A stretch of DNA of 48,127 nt from Emiliania huxleyi CCMP1516 (taxonomy: Eukaryota; Haptophyta; Isochrysidales; Noelaerhabdaceae). The notes under the pieces were generated by a model. It ran no database searches, had not been told where the DNA came from, and saw only the letters and a program-made list of their open reading frames with translations. Position numbers and translations under genes: made by a program. Within the stretch, counting starts at the first letter, position 1. Every line of letters begins with the position of its first letter. The stretch covers positions 120,019 to 168,145 of the forward strand of contig NW_005200844.1 of NCBI RefSeq assembly GCF_000372725.1, given 5' to 3'. This document shows positions 27,360-37,019 of this stretch, piece by piece.

Positions 27360-27960
27360 ACCGAGCCCTCCGAGCCCTCCACACCCCTCCACACCCCTCC
27401 GACCCCTCCGACCCCTCCGACCCCTCCGACCCCTCCGACCCCTCCGACCCCTCCACACCCCTCCGAGCCCCCCGAGCCCCCCGAGCCCTCCGACCCCTCC
27501 GACCCCTCCGACCCCTCCGACCCCTCCGACCCCTCCGACCCCTCCGACCCCTCCGACCCCTCCACACCCCTCCGCGAGCCCTCCGAGCCCCCCGAGCCCT
27601 CCGACCCCTCCGACCCCTCCGACCCCTCCGACCCCTCCGAGCCCCCCGAGCCCGGCTCGGTGGCTCGCCCCTCCGAGCCCTCCGGGCACTCCATCCCTCA
27701 TGAGCCCTCCCGAGCCCTCCCGAGCCCTCCAGCGCCACCCTCGTGCCTCTCTGCCCTCCGAGCCCTCCGAGCCCTCCGAGCTCTCCACCCCTCCCGAGCC
27801 CCACCCCTCGCGCTAGGGACCCTCTTGCCGGACGACACCCTCCGAGCCCTCCAAGCCCCCCGAGCCCTCCAGACCCCTCCATCCGCACAGCCCCTCCGGC
27901 CCCTCTAGCCCCCTCCGACCCCTCCAGCCCTCTCTAGCCCACTGGACCCCTCCCACGCCT
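27360..27960. repeat. 9-bp satellite-like array (CCGACCCCT/CCGAGCCCT)
   Basis: Dozens of 9-base units; CCGACCCCT predominates at 27395-27650, becoming irregular toward 27960. It is open in several frames only because the unit is a multiple of three. Confidence 0.95.
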
Positions 27961-28760
27961 CGCTTTTGGCCAGCCCTCCAAGCCCCCACCCCTCCTGGGC
28001 CCTGCCGCCTGACACCTCTATCGGTGGAGGGCTTTAGGTCACGGTCCACACTCCCGCCCTCCCGACCCCTCCACACCCCTACAGCGGCACCCCTACCCCT
28101 CCCACCGTTTTAGGGCCTCCTGACCCGCACTCCGCTGCTTGGTGTTTCTGAACACGCCTAGACGACCACGCTGTGGGGGTTGTGTTATAGGAGTAGGAGT
28201 GGGGTGCAGGTTGTGCTCACCCACGGCACCGGGCCGGTGCTTGCACTTTGAATGCCGTGGGGCTCCTGCCCGTGTCCGGGCGTGGAGATGCGAGGGTCGC
28301 CCCCCCTTGCCCCACCACTTTGTGTGTGTGGAGACGTTTACCTTACCTTACCTTACCTTTCGAGCGGTCCCCTGTCGCAGTCGCACACACGCACACGCCG
28401 CACCGCACCGCGCGCCCGCCCGCTGCCCCGCCCAGGCGGGAAAGAGATGAGGAGATGGGACATTTTTTTTTGCTTCTCAACAGAAGCGGCCGCGACGCGA
28501 CACCGCGAATCCCGCTCTACATGCGCGGGCTCATCAGATTCTTACTCGCGTTCTTGCTCGACTTTCCCAGCCTCACGAGTCACGCGTGTATTCTCTTTTT
28601 GCGTGGCCGGAGACCATGAGCATGAGCCATGGGGTAGGAGTGTTGTTGCGGTCGGTAGGGTAGGTCTGGGCCCTCCTGGTCGGGTTTTCCCTCTCTTCCC
28701 GCCGGACATACAGAAAAAACTCGTCCGCATTGATGGTGCCTCAAAGTCAGCCTCCGGAGG
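27961..28760. other. No supported gene
   Basis: Spacer with short repeats (ccttaccttacctt near 28340). It lies downstream of the minus-strand F-box-like gene and may hold its 3' UTR. Confidence 0.5.
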
Positions 28761-29914
28761 CTATTGTGGGGTCGAGCCGGCGGTGGCCATGACATCGTAG
28801 TACTGCACGTTGCCGTTGGCAAACTCAACGCGCACCTTCCGCTCCGCACCTTGCTCGCCCTCGTAGTACTTCACAGGGCCGTTGGCAGGGTCTCCCCGCG
28901 CACCACCCGCTCCGCACCTTGCTCGCCCTCGCAGTGCACCACGGCGCCATCGGCAAGCACCACGCGCACGACCCGCTCCGCACCTTGCTCGCCCTCGTAG
29001 TACTGCACGTTGCCGTTGGCAGACTCCATGCGCACCACCCGCTCTGCGTCTTGCTCGCCCTCGTAGTACTGCACGTTGCCGTTGGGCAACTCCATGCGCA
29101 CCATCTTCTCCGCACCTTTCTCGCCCTCGCAGTACTTCACCATGCCGCCGGGCATCTCCGTCCGCACCATCCGCTCCGCGCCTCGCTCGCCCTCCAAGTG
29201 CACAACGGTGCTGCCATCGGCATGCACCATGCGCACCATCCGCTCCACACCTTGGTCGCCCTCGTAGTACGCCACGCTGCCGTCGGGCAACTCCGTCCGC
29301 ACGTTCCGCTCCGCACCCCGCTCGCCCTTGAGGTGCACAACGGTGCCATCGGCACTCACCGCGCGCACCCTCCTCTCCGCACCTCGCTCGCCCTCGAAGA
29401 ACATTGCAAATCCGCACCGCAAGAGGCCCACCCGCAGCCTCGCGCCACTCTCATCGCCGCGCTGCAGTCTCCAATTAGCGATGCGATTGTCGCCGGGGCC
29501 GTCCAGCTCCGACGAGAGGCAGAGCGCCGGGCTCACCCTCGCAAGCCACGGGAAGTGGTCGGCGCTGGCACGGCGGTCGGCGGCGTATTTGCGCAGGATG
29601 GACTCAGTCAGAGGCGAGGGTGGGATGGCAGCGGGTGCGGCGGCGGCGGCGGCGAGGCGAGGCGAGCGGCGCAGCGCAGGTGTACGCTGGGCGAGCAGCA
29701 GCCGCATCGCCACGGCGAAGAGAGGGTCGTTGAAGCGCACCAGGCCGCTGCGCAGGGCGAGAAGGCCGAGGCGCGGCGACGCGAGGCTGAAGGCGGCGCA
29801 GTCGGAGAAGTCGTCGACGCCCTCGAGGATGCGGAGGTGCAGCTCCGGCGGCAGCTCGCCCAGCCAGTCCGTGGGCGGGGCCTCCTCGGTGCGTGCGCGG
29901 GGCGAGCGCGACAT
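28761..29914 (-). CDS. F-box-like protein with 22-23-residue GExGAERxVR repeats; late frameshift
   Basis: From the ATG at 29914 the protein begins with an F-box-like helix set (WLGELPPELHLRILEGVDDF, residues 17-36), then an Ala/Pro-rich region and, from about residue 170, nine tandem repeats of the form GERGAERMVRTELPDGSVAYYE. The pattern recalls MORN-like hairpin repeats (a Gly-anchored strand ending YYEG) but is its own family. In the eighth repeat the frame shifts: after GEQGAERVVR there are 11 rather than 9 bases before the conserved ANG codons (about 28890). The uninterrupted frame therefore stops at 28871, while the next frame continues through a full repeat to VMATAGSTPQ and a stop at 28761. 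This is either a sequencing error or a real C-terminal truncation. The function is unknown; an SCF adaptor role is inferred from the F-box only. Confidence 0.72.
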
Positions 29915-30018
29915 ATTGAGGAGCCAGCCCGCGGGCGAGAGAGCGGCAAGAGGTGCGGCGGCACGTTTTCTTTTTTCTGTGCCATTTGTAGGCGAGAGTG
30001 TGAGTTGAGTTGTAGCGC

Positions 30019-30020
<2 letters not shown>

Positions 30021-30050
<30 letters not shown>
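30021..30050. repeat. (GT)15 microsatellite flanked by gtagcgcgag
   Basis: Fifteen GT units. The same gtagcgcgag-type 10-mer lies on both sides, suggesting replication slippage or an insertion at a duplicated site. It is upstream of the gene starting at 29914 (-). Confidence 0.9.
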
Positions 30051-30052
<2 letters not shown>

Positions 30053-30197
30053 CGCGAGTCCGAGCCAGTCTGCTGTGAGAGGGGCTTGTGCGAGAATTCT
30101 TTCTGTGAGACATCTTAAATGAAGCCTCTCTCACAGCACTACACATAAAGAAAGCCGCCGAGGTTTTCGTGTTATGGCCCTGCGACCGCGCACCCCC

Positions 30198-30280
30198 GGG
30201 GCTAGGGCTCTCTTGCCCGCAACCCGATCCCGATCATCCGGCCCGCTGGGTGCGCTTCTCAGCTCCCCGGCCCTGGATGT
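30198..30280 (+). repeat. 83-bp dispersed repeat, forward copy
   Basis: Partner of 5544-5626 on the other strand, with two differences in 83 bases. It abuts a region (30285-30700) rich in GGAAAC/GTTTCC inverted repeats. Confidence 0.9.
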
Positions 30281-30284
30281 CGAG

Positions 30285-30700
30285 GGTTTCGGCAACCCAG
30301 AGGGAAACCAGAGGGTCCCCAGCACTTTGCGTTTCCGGAAGTTTCCAGGGAAACCAGAGGGTGTTTGGTGCTCCATTCTGTTTCTCTCGAGTTTCCCTCG
30401 GGAAACTCGCGAGTTTCCCTGAGTCTGAGAGCTGGTCTGGGGCAAAATCTGGGGCAAAATTGAGGAAATCGGCACGATACCCAGGTATTTTCTAGGTATA
30501 CCGGGGTTTTCCAGGTATACCCGCAAAATACCCGGTATTTTGCCGATTTTGGCCCCAAAACAGCCTCAGACACGGCTCAGAGCCCCCCCAAAATGACGAA
30601 TTCCACGGAGTTTCCCCGGGGTTTCCCGAGGAAACTAGAGGGTGTTGTAGGGAAACGAGCAGGAAACACGGAAAGGAAACCAGGTAGGGTGCGAGAGGAA
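30285..30700. repeat. Palindrome-rich block, possible degenerate transposable element
   Basis: Many short inverted repeats: gagtttccctcgggaaactc at about 30397, AGGTATACC twice near 30495-30520, and TGGGGCAAAATT...AAATCGGCA near 30440 answered by TGCCGATTTTGGCCCCA near 30540. No open frame carries a domain. It looks like nested hairpin elements next to the 83-bp dispersed repeat. Confidence 0.5.
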
Positions 30701-30954
30701 ACCCTCGGACAGGCCAATTCAAAAAGCCCGGCTGGTACGCTGCCGCCGTCGTCTACATGTACATTGACGAAGAAGCGGACCGTCTCGAACTACTCTTTGT
30801 TTGCCTAATTCTCGCACGGGCCATGCTCTTCGGCCGATGTCATTCACTGTTCACAACAACAAAAAAACTCCAGGCCCCAAATTACGTGTGAGTGTTAGAG
30901 TTGTTTGGTATTGCTAAAAATCTCTCTCTCTGTTCACACAGCACACGAAGAGCC

Positions 30955-31788
30955 ATGAAAAGAGCGACGATGAATGCAGCGCGAAATGCGTTGTTGATTG
31001 CCCTTGCCCCGCTCGCGGTGCGCTCCCAGGGTGGTTCGTTTAATCCCCCAAGCTGGACGCCATGCTGCCCACCGCGCTCCAGCCTCACCCTCAACTGCCT
31101 GCTCGCGCTCACGCCAGCAACAGCAAAAGGTGGGTCGTGGCCGACTTGTGCGACGTTTGAAAGCTTCGGGCTCTGCCACCGCTCCGTCCACAGTGGAGGC
31201 GGGCCCGGCTACAGCAAGGCAGTGGCGCGCGTGGCCAGGGGGGTATGTCAGCACACGTGCAGTTCGTGCCGCTGGCCGGGAAATGCAGGAGTTTACGACG
31301 TGGCTCGCAGCGTTGGGGTTGAGATCCGGCTTCCCTACAGGACAGGGCACGAGGCCTCGCTGGGAGCGGAACCGACGTGTGAGGCGCTGGATGATCCCAG
31401 CCATGCGGCCAGCTGCCTCGAGCTGCGTCGCTGCCGCGCCGAGACGCTGCCGACTGCGGATGACTACGGCGTGCCCATCGACGACCACGAGACCGTGACG
31501 CACCTCATGGCCGCCTGCTCAACGAAACGCGAGACCAACGCGTCTGCGGCTTGTTGCGCCGGCAGCCCATACCCTGGCGTCGGTGGAGGGCCGCCGAAGC
31601 CGCTCGACAGGCCGCCGCCACGCCCACCGCCACCGCCGCCGCCCTTTCCGCTGAATTTCGTGGGCCGGGACGGAAGGCAGCGGCGAGACGGCGTGTGGTA
31701 CGGAGCTGACGGCAAGCGCGAGTTGTCTGAAGGGAAAGGCCGTTTCCGTTCCAGGCGAGAAGTGAGGCGCTCCGTGGGGCGGGGCTGA
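30955..31788 (+). CDS. Secreted Cys-rich protein with ShK-like domain
   Basis: An open frame of 277 residues from the ATG at 30955; the ATG at 30892 would add 21 residues without a signal-peptide look. MNAARNALLIALAPLAVRSQ is a good signal peptide, so the protein is likely secreted. A Cys cluster from about residue 55 (CATFESFGLCHRSVH, then GVCQHTCSSCRW) has the spacing of a ShK-type six-Cys domain. A middle region with paired Cys follows (CEALDDPSHAASCLELRRC; ACCAG), then PPPRPPPPPPPF and a basic C-terminus. ShK domains accompany prolyl hydroxylases, tyrosinases and proteases or occur alone; here no catalytic domain is seen. The family is otherwise unrecognised. Confidence 0.6.
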   Translation: MKRATMNAARNALLIALAPLAVRSQGGSFNPPSWTPCCPPRSSLTLNCLLALTPATAKGGSWPTCATFESFGLCHRSVHSGGGPGYSKAVARVARGVCQHTCSSCRWPGNAGVYDVARSVGVEIRLPYRTGHEASLGAEPTCEALDDPSHAASCLELRRCRAETLPTADDYGVPIDDHETVTHLMAACSTKRETNASAACCAGSPYPGVGGGPPKPLDRPPPRPPPPPPPFPLNFVGRDGRQRRDGVWYGADGKRELSEGKGRFRSRREVRRSVGRG

Positions 31789-32379
31789 CGGGTTGACGGG
31801 TCACCTCAGATGACAAAAATATCTACATAGCACACGGCAGTCAGCTTGGACCTTAGTCCTTACCCCTGTTATACGTACAAGGCGTAAAAAATAAAAACAT
31901 TGCTCATTGGTATCGGCGCATGGCGACGGGTGGCCCTGTCGGCCTCTTCGCCGCGGACTGCGTGATGATCCACGCCGGAAATTGCTGGGTAATACAGTAA
32001 TGAATATTCACCACCATTTCATGCTTTTTCAGATCCCATGAATTCATCTCTAGGAATCCTATCCCAAGCGCGCACATGCCAAAAGACACCTCGCAGCGCG
32101 CGTGACGTGACCGAAGCAGCACGCCTCGGCGCCGCGAGAGCAAGCAAGCAGCCGGTCGCCGTCGGCACCAAGCGCGCGGCCGCCGGGCGCCTCCGAACCG
32201 ACAGGGGCGCCGCGGCTTCCTACGGCACAAAAAGAAAACACGGGTGCGAGATGCGGTGCGGTGCGTGCAATCGTGTGTTTGGCGTCATGTCGTGTGTGCC
32301 TTCGCTTGTTCCTATTAACAACGAAGTCTAGCTCAAAAAGAAAACAGTGAACCATAGCTCAACTCCGACAGATCATCAA
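31789..32379. other. Intergenic space upstream of the Mn-SOD gene
   Basis: AT-richer in parts (31850-32060). It presumably holds the promoter of the SOD gene. No gene is seen. Confidence 0.5.
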
Positions 32380-34029
32380 ATGCTCGCGTTCTCCATCTCC
32401 CCGCTCGGCCTCAACCTGGCCCCGCGCGCCAGCGTCCGCATGGCCGCCGGCGGCGAGCAGATCCTGCTCGCCAGGTTCGGCGTGCCGGCTCCGGAACTGT
32501 CCGTCGACCGCCGTGGCGCGCTGGGCCTCGGCGCCGCCGCTTGCGCAGCCCTCGGCACCTCGATGCCGGCCTTCGCGGCGGATGACCCGATGTTCACCCT
32601 GCCGCCGCTCCCGTACGCCTACGACGCGCTCGAGCCGTGCGTTCGCCGCCACCGCAGCCCTCACCCCGCCGTCGACCCCTTGCCGCCGCCGCCGCCCACG
32701 CCGCCGCCGCCGCCCCTCCCAGCGGCGGTGGCGGCGCCGCCAGCCCCGCCAACGCCGCCGCCGCCAACCCCTCCGCAGGCACATCGACGCCGCCACCATG
32801 AAGTTCCACCACGACTTCCACCACCAGGCCTACATCACAAACCTGAACAAGGCGATGGCGGGCAAGCCAAAGGCGGACCTGGTCTCGCTCATGCCGGGCG
32901 CCAAGGCCGCCAAGCTCAACAACGCGGGCGGCGGCCACTACAATCACTGCATGTTCTGGAGCACACTCGGCCCAAAGGCGGGCGGCGAGCCCTCGGGTGC
33001 GCTCGGCGACGCCATGGCCAAGGTTTCCCCCTCTCCTCTACATGCTCCGCCTCTCCTCTCCTCTCCTCCTCTCTCCTCCTCTCCTCTCGTCTCGTCTCGT
33101 CTCGTCTCGTCTCGTCTCGTCTCGTCTCGTCTCGTCTCGTCTCGTCTCGTCTCGTCTCGTCTCGTCTCGTCTCGTCTCGTCTCGTCTCGTCTCGTCTCGT
33201 CTCGTCTCGTCTCGTCTCGTCTCGTCTCCTCCTCTCTCCTCGTCTCGTCTCGTCTCCTCTCCTCTCCTCGCCCCTCCTCTCTCTCGTCTCCTCTCCCCCA
33301 ATCCCCCTGCGGCGCCCTTCGGCTCTGCGAGCAAAAGCTCTGCCTGCAGGCGTTTGGCTCGTACGACGACTTTAAGGCGCAGTTCTCCGCGGCGGCGGCC
33401 GGGGTGTTTGGGTCGGGATGGGCGTGGCTCGCGGTTGCCAAGGACGGCTCGGTCAAGATCGTCACTACGCCCAACCAGGAAATCTCGGGTACTCTCGGGT
33501 ACTCTCGGGTACTCTCGGGTAATCTCGGGTAATCTCCGTCACGACGCCCAACCAGGACAACCCGCTGATGGACGGCGCCACCGAAGCCGGCCTCATCCCC
33601 ATCCTCGGCATCGACGTCTTGGAGCCTAGAAGCGGAAGATCTCCCCATATCTCCCCCCGTATCTCCCCGTATCTGGCAGCACGGAGCCTAGAAACGGAAA
33701 GATGTCTTCCAACCAGCACCCGAGAGGACTCGCACTCTCAGCCGTGTCCGGCCTGTGTTCGTTGTCTCCGTCGCCCCTCGCGTTCACGCGGTGTACTCAC
33801 GCGGTGCTCCGAGTACACAGCACGCGGCCGTACTCCCGCCCCGACCTCGGCCGATTCATAGCGCACTCCCGCCCCGACGTCGGTGACGCAGGTCTGGGAG
33901 CACGCGTACTACCTCAAGTACCAGAACCGGCGGCCCGAGTACATCGCCGCCTTCTACAACGTCGTCAACTGGGCCAAGGTGGGCGAGTACTACGCCACGG
34001 CCGCCGCCGGCAAGCCCATCGCCTTCTAG
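32380..34029 (+). CDS. Mn-type superoxide dismutase with bipartite plastid/thylakoid-lumen leader
   Basis: Exons 32380-32636, 32779-33022, 33350-33478, 33556-33615 and 33892-34029 join to 275 residues. The first part is Ala/Ser/Arg-rich, followed by a twin-arginine signal ([17 protein letters not shown]...) with an AFA-AD cleavage site near residue 67, predicting export into the thylakoid lumen. The enzyme itself has [45 protein letters not shown] and [19 protein letters not shown], which supply the three His and one Asp metal ligands. GGHxNH and GWAWL favour Mn over Fe. It converts superoxide to peroxide and oxygen. Intron 2 is filled with CTCGT repeats. Intron 3 (33479-33555 on this model) lacks a normal donor at the family-predicted place and lies inside a 20-bp duplication; intron 4 repeats the next exon's first bases. 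Confidence 0.9.
33074..33260. repeat. (CTCGT)n microsatellite in SOD intron 2
   Basis: About thirty uninterrupted CTCGT units flanked by CTCCT variants, on the sense strand of intron 2 (33023-33349). Confidence 0.95.
33459..33560 (+). other. SOD intron 3 region: 20-bp duplication around a TCTCGGGTA array
   Basis: GTCACTACGCCCAACCAGGA (33461-33480) recurs with one change at 33538-33557. Between them are five 10-base units of tctcgggta(c/a). Both copies encode VTTPNQ, and only one copy belongs in the protein. Confidence 0.9.
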
Positions 34030-34904
34030 GAGCGCGCGGCACTCTTGCCGAGCGCAACGCCTGCGGGAGCTGCGCTCGTCGCTGACTACTCCGGACCGCG
34101 GAGCGCACGCGGGGCGGGGCGCGGGAGAGGGGGGGGGGGGGGGTCTACAAAGTGGCTGCGGCGCGAGGTGCGGAATCGCGTTGCGCTGCTCGTTGGCATG
34201 GCTCGGTTGCGGCATGCGGGTGGATGGGAGTTGGTTATGCGTGTGAATCTCGCTCGCTGTTGCGGCTAGCGCATGCTGGCATGCACATGCGCGCGAACGA
34301 ACGACGCTGGGGCGGGCCTTTTTCGCGGCACGCCCGGGGCCTGGGGGCGGTGGGGGGGGGCTCGAGAGCTGCTAATGGGGGGTCCAGGCACCAGGGAGCC
34401 CCCCTGGGGGTCGGAGCCCCCCTGCCCCCAGGCTGGGCCCCAGCTCCTGAGACTGACGCATTCTTTGCTTTCTCTTGCGTGGAAAAATAAAAACCGAGCG
34501 TTCAATAAACAAAGGCAATTCATGGGGTGCGCCACGCGCAAAGCGCGGCGCGCGCGGCCGGCCTTGGTGGCCACACTATGTATTTTTTGTTTCTGACCTC
34601 AAACGGACTTTACACTTTATTCGCTCAGTTTCGTCAAATCTAGTGCTTGAGGGGCCCTCCCGTCGTCCAGGTCTGCCGTTTGACCGATTTGTGCAACAAC
34701 TAGTAACAAATGACAAACAACTCACTTCATTCCACGATGAACACAATACGTAACAGCTAACAAGTCACGCGTCGTAACACATAACACTGAGCATCTCTAT
34801 TCCATGACAAAAGACACCAAAGACCAAGTATCAAAAGGTAGGTAACTGCAACTAATGAATGTTGTCATCAGAAATAATTAGTGAGTTGTTTGCAAGCAGC
34901 TCGA
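34030..34904. other. No supported gene
   Basis: A poly-G run at about 34130, a GGGGGTC-rich patch at about 34370-34430, then AT-richer sequence with AACAAATGACAAACAACTC-like text. Probably the SOD 3' UTR and spacer. Confidence 0.5.
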
Positions 34905-35046
34905 GAAAAACAATGCGCGAGCGAGTTCCACCCCTGGAGAACTCGGACAAAAAACACCAAAAATAGGCGGCTTCGCCGCCAACTTTCCGTGCGGCTGCGG
35001 GTTTGAGTATTTTCGGAGGGGTGGAACTTGCTCGCGCATAGTTTTC
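34905..35046. mobile_element. Fold-back (MITE-like) element 1
   Basis: Terminal inverted repeats at 34913-34935 and 35017-35039 match at 22 of 23 positions (ATGCGCGAGCGAGTTCCACC...). The interior of about 80 bases holds a small GGCGGC-TTC-GCCGCC hairpin. There is no coding capacity. An immediate neighbour with the same architecture follows at 35126. Confidence 0.7.
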
Positions 35047-35125
35047 TTGTTTGTAAAAAGCTCAATTCTTTCCGACGACAAGAACAAGTACCTGATACCA
35101 CACTACAGTAGTCGGAAAACATATT

Positions 35126-35302
35126 GCAGCACTCTGCTGCAAATTTACGCGCAATTTCGCAAATCCACGCGCAAAAACGCGACATAGGCGGCGCGCAAAA
35201 CTGGCCGACGCTGCGCGCCGCGGCCAATTCTGTGCTGAGAGAGTGTCGCGCTTTTGCGCGTGGATCTGTGACACTGCGCGTGAATTGTCAACAGAGTGTT
35301 GA
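35126..35302. mobile_element. Fold-back (MITE-like) element 2
   Basis: Almost the whole 177 bases is one imperfect palindrome. The arms share GCACTCTG, AATT-ACGCGCA, ATCCACGCGCAAAA and GCGCGACA in inverted order, with a short GGCC-centred middle. Both strands therefore read a near-identical peptide (QIHAQKRD). This is typical of non-autonomous fold-back transposons. Confidence 0.8.
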
Positions 35303-35565
35303 TTTTTGTTCCGTCAACCGTATTGTTCGGGTTCTTTTTGTTCGCAACACCGAGGCGTTCTACCGGAACATGGTCGAGGGGCATGGGCCCTACCGCGAGG
35401 AGGGAGAGGGAGGCGAGGGGGAGGGGGAGGGGGATGGAGGGGAGTGTGAGGGGTATGGGGGCGAGGGAATGGAGGGAGAGAGGAAGAGCAAGGGCGAGAG
35501 GGGACAGGGGACTGGTCGATGGCATACTAGGGGGGGGCAGGGTAGTGGGCGGCGATCGCCGCATA

Positions 35566-35860
35566 CCGTCCTATGGCGGCGAGTATCGCTACGCCAGAGA
35601 GGACAAGGACGTCGACGTGCGGCTGCTGCTGTTCGAGTCGTTCGGTGGGTTCGGGAAGGGGGTCGGCGAGATCCTCTGGGGGGCGGCGAACTTGCTGCAG
35701 AACAAGCTGACGCGGGCCCAGTACCTCGATGAGGTGACTTGGACCACCAAGAGCTGGCTGGGGCTGCAGAAGCAGCGCATCTCAGTCGTTCTTCTTCGCA
35801 GAGCAGATTGTGAACGAGCTTGCCAGCGGCGAGGGCGGTCGAGTGCAGCGGAGCTAAGTG
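35566..35860 (+). pseudogene. C-terminal relic resembling a retroelement protein
   Basis: An open frame reads RIPSYGGEYRYAREDKDVDV, then RLLLFESFGGFGKGVGEILW, NKLTRAQYLDEVTWTTKSWL and QKQRISVVLLRRA. Coding-like text then jumps one frame (EQIVNELASGEGGRVQRS before a stop). The style resembles the ends of reverse-transcriptase-type polyproteins from algal retroelements, judged by memory only. Upstream is a Gly/Glu-rich GGAGGGGGAG run and no polymerase domain, so this is at best a broken fragment. It sits beside the fold-back elements. Confidence 0.35.
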
Positions 35861-36039
35861 CCTCGCCGTCCTCGCAGGAGTCGCTTAGGCGGCTCCAGTG
35901 TGGTGTACCTGTATTAGTGCCAGTGCGCGCCAGTCCCGTGCCTAGTGTTGTGCGAGGGAGTTTTGTTGTAAAATTCTTTTTGTTGCACAACAAATGCAAA
36001 CAATACGCGAACCATGAGCTAGGGAGCTCCGATGTAAGG

Positions 36040-37019
36040 AGCTAGGGAGCTCCAAGTACGTGATAACACACTAGTAATTTCGGGAGCCGGAGCCGGAGCC
36101 GGGGCCGCAGCGGGAGGCGGAGCCGCAGCGGAAGCCTGCTCCGCCGCGCGCTTGGTGCAGCGCGTGCAGAGCTGCTCGGGGCCCGGGTTGGGTGGCAGCC
36201 GGCGGGGGAGCAGCGGACGCAGAGCTCATGCCCTGCGGAGAGCAGCGAAGCGGAACGTGGCCTGAAAGGGGGTGGAAAACAAAAAAGCAAAACCCCCGTG
36301 GAGACTTGCAGTTTCCTTGCCCTTTTACAACTCAAATTCATGCTGTCTGAGTTGGTCTGACTCCATGGCGAGGCTCTCGTAGGCAGTGTGGTTGGCGAGG
36401 GCGAGGCCGCCTGTTCTTGACATGCAGGCGGGCAGGTTTAGGAAGGGCGTGGTCGGCCCCAGGTTTCTTTCTTTCTTTTGGTTCTGCCGACCAAAAGAAA
36501 TTCGCCCGAGATAGCGCGGCGCGGCCCCGAGATCGCCCGAGATTGCGCGAGATCGCCCGAGATCGCGCGGCGCGGCCCGACCGAGGCGAGGTGGATGGGT
36601 TGGGAGCGGGGGGGCACAAGTGCTCAGTGCGGTAGAGGGTCAGATCGGGGCGCGAGAGGTGGCCTGTGAGCCATCCGGCTTACATTTACCCTGCGTTGTT
36701 GAGCCAGGACTCAACATACTCGGTCTGTCTGTTGCCATCCCAAACTGTCACTCCCCTCTCTCCCGGCCGGGGTGGGGCGCGCGCGGGGGCGGCGGGTGTG
36801 CGGCGAGTGTGCGGGATGTCTGTGGGCACGAGAGCGATATGCCATGTCCGCCTTGCGTTGTTTCATAACATCGAAGGCTAAGCTCAAAAGAAATTCTGTC
36901 TCGACCACCTTGCACTTCAGCTGGTCTCCGCTTCGCCCACAACAAGCCGCCGATGTCAGGGGACGCTGTCTTCATCTGACAGTGCTGCACTTCGCTCGCT
37001 GCACGAACGCGGCATAGCA
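36040..37019. other. Upstream region of the ankyrin-HECT gene
   Basis: Contains GGAGCCGGAGCCGGAGCC repeats near 36085, a duplicated gagctagggagctcc near 36015-36050 and the GCCCGAGATC array. The promoter of the gene at 37020 should lie in the last few hundred bases. No separate gene is supported. Confidence 0.5.
36503..36576. repeat. GCCCGAGATC/GCGCGGCGCGG minisatellite
   Basis: About six 10-base units of gcccgagatc mixed with gcgcggcgcgg. The 10-mer is the reverse complement of the gatctcgggc unit in the ketoacyl-CoA synthase intron at 42410-42540. Confidence 0.9.

Noticed and set aside
26819..27888. Gly/Glu/Ser-rich minus-strand frames (GSEGSEGSE, GGVGGVGG)
   Set aside because: The 9-bp array is open in all frames because its unit is a multiple of three; there is no start, domain or non-repeat part.
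28919..30052. Plus-strand open frame of 377 codons with repeats
   Set aside because: It mirrors the GExGAERxVR repeat gene on the minus strand, which starts with an F-box and an ATG.
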